The notes beneath the pieces are model-generated. The model ran no database searches. It was given only the letters and a program-made list of their open reading frames with translations, and was not told where the DNA came from. From Microbulbifer sp. THAF38 (GTDB lineage: Bacteria > Pseudomonadota > Gammaproteobacteria > Pseudomonadales > Cellvibrionaceae): a DNA stretch of 64,000 nucleotides. Positions 48,620 to 59,761 of this stretch are shown here, in pieces (the stretch's first letter is position 1; the number at the start of each line of letters is the position of its first letter). A program made the position numbers and the translations under genes. The stretch is taken from contig NZ_CP045369.1 in NCBI RefSeq assembly GCF_009363535.1, forward strand, positions 3,359,001-3,423,000, given 5' to 3'.

Positions 48620-50329
48620 TCATGCGAGCTGCGCCTCTTCGGCTGCAATCAGATCCCTGCAGGCAGTCCTACGAACTTTGCCGCTGGTGGTTTTCGGAAT
48701 ACCGCCAGGCTTGACCAGCAAAAGCTGGTCGAGGGCGACATCATGTGCCAACATCACTGCCTCACGCAGCTCCTGTCGGAGTTCATCGTGGTTTCGGTTA
48801 AGAAAGGCGTGGCGGCGAATCTCAACAATGGCTGCCAGTCGGTTTTGGCCATTGCTATCCACAGTGAAAACCGAGGCTCCGTTATTGCCTGCCGCATCAG
48901 GATGGTCACTACAGGTACGTTCAATATCGTATGGATAAAGGTTGCGGCCGCGCAGGATTAACATTTCCTTAATCCGCCCGGTGATATACAACTTATTGTC
49001 ACGGACGAAGCCCATGTCCCCGGTTTTGAGGTAATAATGACCGTCGCAGGGCGATATACGAGCACCGAATTGCTGCTTACTAATCTCAAGGTTGTTAAGA
49101 TAACCTTGTGCTATTGAGGCACCACTAATCCATATCTCACCAATACAACCCTCATCTGCTAGCCGGCCACTCTCCGGATCAACAACCTTCAAAATCATCC
49201 TTGGCGTGATACGACCGCAGCTAACCACTTGACGCCCCTCACCAGTAGATTGCAGTCGACCAGAGTCAAATGCTGCGGGATCGAAAGCCAGGGTTTCAAT
49301 GCCTACGCCTTTCGGTCCTCCAGAGACAAACAAAGTGGTTTCAGCCATGCCGTAGCAGGGAAAGAAAGCAGTAGAGGAAAAACCGTAAGGCTGGAAACGT
49401 TCAGCAAATATCCTCATAGTGTCGGCGCTGACAGGCTCAGAGCCATTCAAAGCCACCTTCCAGCAACTCAGGTCTAATCCCGATAAGTCCTCTCGCTCAC
49501 CTATGAACTTGATGCAGTGCTCATAGCCAAAATTAGGTGCAGCAGAGCTATGAATTCGATAGTGAGATATCAATTCTAACCACCGGCGTGGACGCTGAAC
49601 GAACTTCATCGGTGGCATGAAGACGTAGGTACCACCAAGGAACAATGGCTGCAGCATATGGCCTATCAGTCCCATATCGTGGAACTGTGGCAGCCAGCCG
49701 CCAGCAATTACACCTTCGCGGTGGCCACACGCCTGCTGGATAGCCAATTGGTTATCGATAATGTTGGCGTGACTTACCATCACACCTTTGGGTAGATCAG
49801 TAGAGCCTGAGGTGTACTGAACAAACGCCAACTCATCTGGAGCCGGAAGAGGTAACTCTACATCTTTAGCAGCACCAACCTGCTGCTCATCAATCCAGGC
49901 CTGGTCGCCCAAATTAATCGCCGGTAATTCTGCTAATTGCTCAAATAGCTGTTCACGAGTCTCAGCGGTCGTCAGAATGGCTTTGGTCTTTGCATCACCA
50001 AGAATACGAACAGTGCGCTCTAATTGCTGAGCATTGCGACTCAGGTTCAGGGGTACAGCAATGACGCCAGCCGCGAGGCAGGCGAGGAAGTTGACCACAA
50101 AATCAAGACCAGCAGGGAAAAGCAGAGCAAGCGGCTGGCCTCTATATCCGCGCTCGACTAACAGTCGGGCCCGTTCCAGTACCTGCTGATTCAGTTCACC
50201 GTAACTCAGCGATAGAGCACTATCAGGCCCATGAGGCTGGAATACGCAGGCGGTACGGCTAGGCTCATTAACCACGTGTCGGGCGAACTGATCCATGAAG
50301 CGCTGAGCTGGAAAAATCTTATCCGTCAT
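48620..50329 (-). CDS. Fatty acyl-AMP ligase (FAAL)
   Basis: The product is 569 residues of the ANL superfamily. The P-loop-like QYTSGSTDLPKGVMVSH comes first, then GGWLPQFHDMGLIG with the FAAL-type downstream region, CYGMAETTLFVSGG, and the A8 hinge YLKTGDMGFVRDNKLYITGR. The C-terminal catalytic Lys lies in PKTTSGKVRR. FAALs convert fatty acids to acyl-AMP and pass them to an ACP rather than to CoA. A cognate ACP lies 21 bases downstream. This sets up loading of a free fatty acid on a private carrier. It follows the cysteine desulfurase gene by 12 bases. Confidence 0.92.
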   Translation of the reverse strand: MTDKIFPAQRFMDQFARHVVNEPSRTACVFQPHGPDSALSLSYGELNQQVLERARLLVERGYRGQPLALLFPAGLDFVVNFLACLAAGVIAVPLNLSRNAQQLERTVRILGDAKTKAILTTAETREQLFEQLAELPAINLGDQAWIDEQQVGAAKDVELPLPAPDELAFVQYTSGSTDLPKGVMVSHANIIDNQLAIQQACGHREGVIAGGWLPQFHDMGLIGHMLQPLFLGGTYVFMPPMKFVQRPRRWLELISHYRIHSSAAPNFGYEHCIKFIGEREDLSGLDLSCWKVALNGSEPVSADTMRIFAERFQPYGFSSTAFFPCYGMAETTLFVSGGPKGVGIETLAFDPAAFDSGRLQSTGEGRQVVSCGRITPRMILKVVDPESGRLADEGCIGEIWISGASIAQGYLNNLEISKQQFGARISPCDGHYYLKTGDMGFVRDNKLYITGRIKEMLILRGRNLYPYDIERTCSDHPDAAGNNGASVFTVDSNGQNRLAAIVEIRRHAFLNRNHDELRQELREAVMLAHDVALDQLLLVKPGGIPKTTSGKVRRTACRDLIAAEEAQLA

Positions 50330-50341
50330 GAGCCCAACTCC

Positions 50342-51523
50342 TCACCCTTTAAAGCTCATGCTTTTGAGCTGTGCCACGCACCGCTGCAATGAATCAACAA
50401 AACGATCTATATCATCAAGGCTGGTAAAGCGGCCGAAGCTAATCCTGATCGCACTTTGTATTTCTTCATCACTTAGCCCCATTCCTTGTAATACAGGCGA
50501 TAGTTGACGGGTCTTGTTGTTACTGCATGCAGAGCCAATCGACACCACAATCCCATCTTTCTTTTCCATTAACAGAGCAAGCGCCTCACCCCGAATGCCT
50601 GGAATCGATAGGTTTAAGGTATTGGAAATCGCCCCCTCATAATGACTAGCACCATTGATATGTGTTTCGATAGAGGATTTGCCAAGCTGTTCGATCAAGT
50701 GCTGTTTGCACTTCAGACAGTGATGATCCCAGTACTCAAGCTCCCTGCGACATTCGTCAGCAGCCTCACCGAGTCCGGCGATAGCGACCAAATTCTCGGT
50801 ACCAGAGCGCATTGCCATCTCTTGTCCACCACCATGAATCAAGGGAGATATGCGATCTATATTCTGGATATATAGGCCGCCAATACCCTTGGGACCATAG
50901 AATTTGTGTGCGGAAAAAGAAACAAAATCAGCACCTAATGCCTCGACATCAAGAGGCCGCTTACCTACTGCTTGCACTGCGTCGACATGGAACGGAATGC
51001 CTCGGGAGCGGGTCAGCCTTGCCACCTGATCCACAGGTTGAATAACGCCGGTTTCATTGTTCGCATACATCATGGAAATCAATCTGGTGTCAGGCCGGAT
51101 AGCTTCAGCGACAGCCTCAAAACTGACGGCGCCACTCGGTCCCGGCTTCAAGCAGGTGACTTCGAATCCGAATTGGTGGGCGCAGTATCGGATAGTTTCT
51201 AGAACTGAAGGGTGCTCAATCGCCGTGGTTAGGATATGGCCGGCCCTACCCAGGTCGTTCATCAGGCTTCCTTTAATAGCCCAGTTATTGGCTTCAGAAC
51301 CGCCGGAGGTAAAGAAAACTTTTTCCGGCGCGGTACCCAGTAGGCTAGCGACATGGGTCTTTGCTCGCTGGATTAGCTCACGATTACTGGTCGAAGGAAG
51401 CGTACGCCCCGATGGATTAGCAAAGAGCCGAAGCGCAGAGGACATAGCCGTAGCTACAGCCTCCGACACCGGGGTTGTGGCGTTGTAGTCGAAGTAACCC
51501 TCAATCGAGTGAGCATTTGTCAT
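50342..51523 (-). CDS. Cysteine desulfurase (IscS/NifS-like)
   Basis: The product is 393 residues of a PLP-dependent fold type I enzyme. It has YFDYNATTPVSEAV, FTSGGSEANNWAIKG, MYANNETGVIQPVD, the PLP Lys in FVSFSAHKFYGPKGIGG, and the mobile catalytic Cys in SIGSACSNNKTRQLSP. It makes a protein persulfide from L-cysteine. Its ATG overlaps the IscU-like stop (ATGA) and follows GGGAGG. It is too far from a housekeeping isc operon to be that copy, with no hscA, hscB, iscA, iscR or fdx nearby. A dedicated sulfur supply for this operon is inferred. Confidence 0.88.
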   Translation of the reverse strand: MTNAHSIEGYFDYNATTPVSEAVATAMSSALRLFANPSGRTLPSTSNRELIQRAKTHVASLLGTAPEKVFFTSGGSEANNWAIKGSLMNDLGRAGHILTTAIEHPSVLETIRYCAHQFGFEVTCLKPGPSGAVSFEAVAEAIRPDTRLISMMYANNETGVIQPVDQVARLTRSRGIPFHVDAVQAVGKRPLDVEALGADFVSFSAHKFYGPKGIGGLYIQNIDRISPLIHGGGQEMAMRSGTENLVAIAGLGEAADECRRELEYWDHHCLKCKQHLIEQLGKSSIETHINGASHYEGAISNTLNLSIPGIRGEALALLMEKKDGIVVSIGSACSNNKTRQLSPVLQGMGLSDEEIQSAIRISFGRFTSLDDIDRFVDSLQRCVAQLKSMSFKG

Positions 51524-51900
51524 GGCATCACCTCCCGACAATCTTTGCCAACTAAGCTCAGCAACCTATGATGAAGCTGCTGCAAAATCTCAACACAATG
51601 GTGTTGTGATGGCTCTAGTTCACCAAGCATGCCTTCTATTTCGCTACTTGTTCTCCCGGCAAGCTGTTCCGGTGCCAACCCCTCAAGCGAGGCACAGAAA
51701 ATGTTGGCCGTCGCCACCGAAGTAGCGCAGCCCCAAGCTCTAAAGCGAGCACTGTCAATCAGTCCATTGGTGATGTTGATCTGAACGCGAATCCGATCTC
51801 CACATACTGGATTGCCAATTTCATATTCGTAATTGGGTTCGTTGATATCACCGACATGAGCCGGGTCGGAAAAGTTGTCAATGATGATGTCGTTGTACAT
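51520..51900 (-). CDS. IscU/NifU-like Fe-S or sulfur scaffold
   Basis: The product is 126 residues. The three conserved Cys ligands of IscU are present: Cys in GNPVCGDRIR, WGCATSVATA and HHCVEILQQL. The flanking Asp is also kept. The usual LPPVK motif that binds HscA is changed to LEPSQ, so chaperone-assisted release may not apply. It accepts sulfur from the cysteine desulfurase, whose gene overlaps it by four bases. The start at 51900 follows GGAGC; longer forms up to 51984 are unlikely. No Fe-S enzyme is encoded in this operon, so the acceptor is unclear. Confidence 0.88.
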   Translation of the reverse strand: MYNDIIIDNFSDPAHVGDINEPNYEYEIGNPVCGDRIRVQINITNGLIDSARFRAWGCATSVATANIFCASLEGLAPEQLAGRTSSEIEGMLGELEPSQHHCVEILQQLHHRLLSLVGKDCREVMP

Positions 51901-51928
51901 GTTGTAGCTCCATCTTGGACAGCTGTAA

Positions 51929-53116
51929 TTAGGCGACGACTGGACAACTGCCGCTAGCAGCCTGCTCTGCGTCCAAATCTTCAAGCCGCTTATCTAAATT
52001 AACCGCACAGCAACCAAATTCTTTTGACTCAGGTAGGCGCATTACATACTGCATGCGTTGACCACTTCTTCCCGAACGACTCGCTTCAGGCAACAGTCGC
52101 ACCAAGTCCTCAGTAAGCATGAAACCAGGCGTCGAACGTGCGAGAGGGTCAAGAATTGCCAATTGGCCGGTCTGGCCCGGTTCGACCTCTCGATCTAGTT
52201 GTTTGGGGTCTCTTACCGAGAAATGAACGAAGGGGGAGACATGCTTGATTCCATACTCATCGTCAATAGCAATGACATTGGATTCAACCAAGGCGTAGAT
52301 GTCACGGATCTGGCTCTCTTCAACGCCCAAGTACTCGATACATTCACTGTTGAATTCTGCACGTGACAACATCTGGCCTGAGAAGCGCTTCCACCCCCCA
52401 AGAGTGATGATGTAACTACTCTTATCGAGTTTAATTCGGGTGTTGGTAGCTTTGAGGTAGCTGATAAAACGATTGATCAGGAATGGAGGACCAATCAAAT
52501 GGCGACTGAATTTATCATTCCAATCCTCAAGCTGTTCTAAGGCCTCTTCGGGCTTAAAAGATTCTTGCCGAACCATGAATCTATGAGTGTCCAGCAGACC
52601 TGCGAGCATATTGAGGGCCTTGATCATGCCCATTTCAGGAATTTCCTCGGTTGAGGGGCAAAGATAAAGGCCGGCACCTTTGGAGATCTTTAGGAATTCG
52701 CGATACATCGAGTAAATCCCCAGCACCGCATTGTCAACGGTGTCCGCGCAGCGGCGCGAAACGCTGGGAATACCAGAGGTACCTGTGCTTCGCATTTCTA
52801 GCTCTACATCACGTAGGCTGACTGAAAGTAACTTATGGCTATCGTTTGATTTAAAAAGCTCAATGGGAATCAGAGGTATTTTGATCAGGTCAGCTGGAGT
52901 TGAGATCATATCCGGTGTCACTCCTTTGCTATCGCAAGCGGAGCGGAAAAAAGCATTGTTCTCATAGTGATAAGCGAATGCCTCATGGATCAAGCCTGTC
53001 TTGAAATCCAGTAAGTTATCCTCTGTCATCGAATAGAGTTCCGCCACAGATGACAGTGCCACCTTTAAAGGGTCTAACCCGTTTTCCTTGAGTATGTTTT
53101 GTAACTGTATCGACAT
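51929..53116 (-). CDS. LuxE-like acyl-protein synthetase
   Basis: The product is about 395 residues. The central RSTGTSGIPSVSRRCAD resembles the ATP-binding motif of acyl-protein synthetases. The C-terminal EFGCCAVNLDKR resembles the LuxE region that carries the acyl-accepting Cys. LuxE activates a fatty acid with ATP and passes it to its own Cys, then to the LuxC reductase. No luxC, luxD or luxAB lies in the window, so this is an orphan member of the LuxE/PaaK-like family. Start 53116 follows GGAG. It is the first gene of the operon and may release or accept the ACP-bound acyl chain. Confidence 0.75.
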   Translation of the reverse strand: MSIQLQNILKENGLDPLKVALSSVAELYSMTEDNLLDFKTGLIHEAFAYHYENNAFFRSACDSKGVTPDMISTPADLIKIPLIPIELFKSNDSHKLLSVSLRDVELEMRSTGTSGIPSVSRRCADTVDNAVLGIYSMYREFLKISKGAGLYLCPSTEEIPEMGMIKALNMLAGLLDTHRFMVRQESFKPEEALEQLEDWNDKFSRHLIGPPFLINRFISYLKATNTRIKLDKSSYIITLGGWKRFSGQMLSRAEFNSECIEYLGVEESQIRDIYALVESNVIAIDDEYGIKHVSPFVHFSVRDPKQLDREVEPGQTGQLAILDPLARSTPGFMLTEDLVRLLPEASRSGRSGQRMQYVMRLPESKEFGCCAVNLDKRLEDLDAEQAASGSCPVVA

Positions 53117-53205
53117 TTCAATCTCCATTTTTAAAGTCAAATAAGACACGGCCTCAATCGTCTATGCGGAGGCATTTAGGCTATTTTTTTACTGTTTTAA
53201 TCAAG

Positions 53206-53219
53206 CTGATATATATCAA
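53206..53219. promoter_or_regulatory. FNR/Anr-like box upstream of the lipid operon
   Basis: CTGATATATATCAA matches the TTGAT-N4-ATCAA consensus at nine of ten defined positions. It contains a perfect 12-bp palindrome. Its centre lies about 96 bp from the LuxE-like start codon, which allows it to be an oxygen-responsive promoter site. Confidence 0.45.
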
Positions 53220-53309
53220 AAAACTTAACAAAAACCTCAAAGCTTGAATTAAGAATGGTTTAAACATCAGAGAATTTAGAACTCGACTGAAAGACCCATC
53301 CGGGAATCA

Positions 53310-53400
53310 TGCCGGGTAAACCTGCCGGGTAAATCTGCCGGGTAAATCTGCCGGGTAAATCTGCCGGGTAAATCTGCCGGGTAAATCTGCCGGGTAAATC
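53310..53400. repeat. Seven tandem copies of a 13-bp repeat
   Basis: TGCCGGGTAAATC is repeated seven times in direct tandem (first copy ends ACC instead of ATC). The array starts 194 bp upstream of the lipid operon start codon. No spacers occur, so it is not a CRISPR array. The half-site TTTACCCGG on the reverse strand matches the operators of the DUF2239-MATE operon (17649-17680). Confidence 0.9.
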
Positions 53401-54340
53401 TTTGACCACCATCAAGAGTCTCTACTTATCGATTCTATTTATTATTTTCCGAGAGAAATATTAAACACATTAGAAATTTTAACAATCACTTCAAAGTAAT
53501 TTTCTTTATTTTTTTATTTTTCTTGCCGCGTAGTATGGTTTTTTTTTGCTACATGACCAGCCCCTCTCACTTACACCCACTTACAATCTTACCCCTTCAA
53601 ATTACCTCTAAAAATTAGCCAGAACAATCGGTCCGCCAATCACATAAAAATCATCTTGCGATCATGAACTCACAACAAAACGAACAGGCTTTATACATAT
53701 TTTTTTTACTATTGAAGCTTGCACTCACACCTGAACTCCGACTCCCAACGGGAAACCCAAGAAAGCACCTTGCCGCCAATTACAGCAAATTACAGCTTAT
53801 ATTTTGGTAACATATTGTGACCAGCCAATTAACAAATATAAACTATTTGATGACAAGCTTAATAGAATTAATTCAATCTTAGGGGTAGAGTAAATTCGCA
53901 CAAATATTCAAGCTTACATTGTCGTTTTTCCTCAATCTTTAATCTCCCTGCTATTTTTCAGCAGAAAATTCGTATTTTTAAGTAAAGATTGATACATCAC
54001 ATTCATATAAACCACACCACAATTAACAACACGCCCCGCAACACCAAGTAATTTATTGGATATTTTTTTATTACAACGATCTACTTTAAGGAGAATAGTA
54101 CCAAGTAAGGCGCAACTGTACTTCCACCTCCTTTTCTTTTACCTACACCAACTAAACGCCATTAATTCTCATGACTAAAATAGAAAACTCAGTCTCATTT
54201 ATGACAACCATCCATAATAATCTATTTATTACTCTTTATTTTTTAACTATCAATAAAAAATTATCCACATTATCTTTGCGAGATTCCCTATTGCACAATT
54301 AAAACCACAGAAACAATGGCCATTTTCAACACACAAAAAA

Positions 54341-54566
54341 CCAGAATACCGCTTTAGACATCCCTCAGAAATACCCAATCGTGCTTACACATTTTATTAC
54401 CATGGGAAAATATCTATTCAGCAGGCACTTTAGAAGCATCCACCAAACTAAAAATGCTGAAAGCTGAGCACCAGGGATAGATTTACCTACATCCGCCGAT
54501 GAACTGAAAAACATTATCTTTGCCGGCCAGCTTAAAGAAGCACTACAAAATCGGCTTCAATTATAA
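54341..54566 (+). pseudogene. Possible decayed coding fragment, family not recognised
   Basis: Three frames in succession give protein-like sequence: YRFRHPSEIPNRAYTFYYHG in the first, GTLEASTKLKMLKAEHQG after a frame change, then DELKNIIFAGQLKEALQ. Two frameshifts and a stop would be needed. All three frames are open in AT-rich DNA here, so chance cannot be excluded. No function can be suggested. Confidence 0.3.
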
Positions 54567-54924
54567 AGCGCATACCAAACCTCGTAGATGTGGCTGAAGA
54601 TAAGATCTGATTTCTAGCTAACTTTAGGAGTACTTTGCAAAATGAGAGAGCATACGGCACACGCAATCTACGTAACATTTTCTTATTTCATCTAGCAATG
54701 GCGATATTTAGTATCAAAAGAAACAGAACACCTTCCTAGTACCTCCGAGCCACCTCCCAATTAAGCCCCATACTTCACCCTAACTTAGTGTTAAATTATT
54801 AAACTCAACTTTCCCACCAAAAGTATCCACTAGACCGGAAGTTATGAAGAGTATAAATTTTTACAGGCACAGAACCACACACTTAATTGAAAATCGTTAT
54901 CATTACCAATATTACCTATAGAAT

Positions 54925-55294
54925 ATGAGCGACAGAGAACTTTCTGAAACATCTAACTCGATGAAACAGCTGCTCGACAATTATTTGCCATACGGCTTTA
55001 AGACTGAAGAGATATAGATCAAATCACCGATCTAAAGCATTGCACCATACTTTGCCATGAAGCTCACCTAGTAGACATTAATGTCGCGGCTCAATATTCT
55101 TTTCAACAGAAGGTACGTATCAATTTTTAGTTACAGTCGGCTAAAAATTTAGAGCTATAAAAAAAACACTTGAGGACTTCTTAGGCTTTTATGCCCCAAT
55201 GAAAGATATTCAACACCTAACAATACTTCGACTAGATCCTTTGGAGGCTGTAAGGGAATATTCGGCAGCATATAATAATAAAATTTCTGCCTAG
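54925..55294 (+). pseudogene. Possible decayed gene, family not recognised
   Basis: It begins with an ATG and gives SMKQLLDNYLPYGFKTEE before a stop at 55015. A second frame continues with ILCHEAHLVDINVAAQYS until a stop at 55128. A third resumes with TLEDFLGFYAPMKDIQHL and REYSAAYNNKIS. The continuity of protein-like composition across three frames suggests a gene with several frameshifts and stops. I do not recognise the family. Confidence 0.4.
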
Positions 55295-55541
55295 ACCATC
55301 TAGGTCAAAGGTGAAAAAAGTGCGTCATGTCATAACGCATTAAAATGGATGCACAAAACTGCTCTATGAGAGAAAAGCACTCATAAGTTCGCCAACTCAA
55401 ACCTTAAGGGATCATTGCATCTTTTGCTCTCAGAAATTAGTGACAAGCATCTTCAGGTAAGACTCCCATTGATCTACAAACTATTTTAGACAAGCCACTA
55501 AGAAGTTGATATTACTCATACTATTAAAACCTTAAGGTCAC

Positions 55542-56153
55542 TTAGGATATTTTGGCTTTTCGAGTGGACTCCCTCGCCTCTTTAAGAATCAAAAAACCAC
55601 CTCGAGTGACAACAGCCGAAATTATTAAGCCTATAGCAAGATCAGGAAAACGACTATCGATTACCGCCACTAGTAGTCCTGACACAATCACTCCTAAATT
55701 TGCGACAACATCATTGGCTGAAAAAATCCAAGCGGCTCTCATATGTACACCCCCTTCCCTATACTTTGATATTATTAGGAGGCAAACAACATTTGCTAAC
55801 AAGGCAGAGGCCCCTATTGATATCATTAGTATACTTTCTGGCTCGCTTCCAAAAAGTGATCTCCTACAAACCTCATACAACACCCACAATCCCAATATAA
55901 TTTGAATTATTCCACTGACATTAGCTGCCTTAGCTTGATATATAACCCCTCTACCTACAACAAATAAAGAGATCCCATACACAGCAGCATCAGCCAACAT
56001 ATCTAGAGAGTCAGCAATCAGTCCTGTTGACTGAGCAAACCATCCAAGAATTAATTCAAACACAAACATAATTGCGTTGATCACTAGCAGCACCATTAAA
56101 GTGCTTCTCTCTAATTTATCTGCTTGCTCTACACCGCAACCACATTCAGACAT
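55542..56153 (-). CDS. Short CDF-type cation efflux protein
   Basis: The product is 203 residues with about six membrane helices and an N-terminal MSECGCGVEQADK that could bind metal. TM2 carries ADSLDMLADAAVYG and TM5 carries IFSANDVVANLGV. These are the CDF metal sites, but the usual HxxxD is replaced by DxxxD in TM2 and lacks the His in TM5. The cytoplasmic C-terminal domain of classic CDF proteins is absent. This belongs to the short CDF-like group annotated as cation transporter. GAGAGGG lies seven bases before ATG 56153. Location beside czcABC suggests Co/Zn/Cd efflux. Confidence 0.8.
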   Translation of the reverse strand: MSECGCGVEQADKLERSTLMVLLVINAIMFVFELILGWFAQSTGLIADSLDMLADAAVYGISLFVVGRGVIYQAKAANVSGIIQIILGLWVLYEVCRRSLFGSEPESILMISIGASALLANVVCLLIISKYREGGVHMRAAWIFSANDVVANLGVIVSGLLVAVIDSRFPDLAIGLIISAVVTRGGFLILKEARESTRKAKIS

Positions 56154-56616
56154 ATTCATGCCCTCTCTAAACAGAACTCCACTTAGGGATATTTATGTTT
56201 TAAACATCAACAATTACTTACTTCAAATTCTCTCTCGAGGCTAGATCCTGTCTTTCTTTAAAAATTCAGATCATATTTATTAGTCAACCTCATGAGAAGT
56301 CAAATTACAATTCACTAAAATCAGAGATCAAGGGCACCAGCACTTCCGCCCACTCAATTTAGGACCTATAAAGGTTGGCATTGAACTAGAATAAAAATCT
56401 GCAAGCAGTAAACTCATACTAAACCTACACACTAAAAACCCGTCACTCCATTGAGGCAATAGAAACATCTATTATTTTCTATTTATCTTATATAAATATC
56501 AAGCGCATCCATTTCTTTCATGCTCAAAAATGAACCAACAAACACTTAAATATTTTCATTAAAATTTTGCTCACCCCTACCTAAATATAAGCAAAGGTGA
56601 GCATCATAAATTATGT
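56154..56616. other. AT-rich gap between CDF and czcA genes
   Basis: It contains a 7-bp stem (GCTCACC/GGTGAGC at 56569-56602) near the end of czcA, possibly a weak terminator. The rest is the CDF promoter side with no recognised site. Confidence 0.35.
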
Positions 56617-59757
<3,141 letters not shown>

Positions 59758-59761
59758 TCAT

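Larger units (their letters stand above)
53401..55541. other. AT-rich gene-poor region between lipid operon and metal island
   Basis: About 2.1 kb has no intact gene. Base composition is far more AT-rich than the flanking genes. Two short stretches (54341-54566 and 54925-55294) look like coding remnants broken by stops and frame changes. No transposase or repeat ends were recognised. Confidence 0.6.

Noticed and set aside
53310..53400. CRISPR-like array
   Set aside because: The units are 13 bp in direct tandem without spacers, and no cas gene is nearby.
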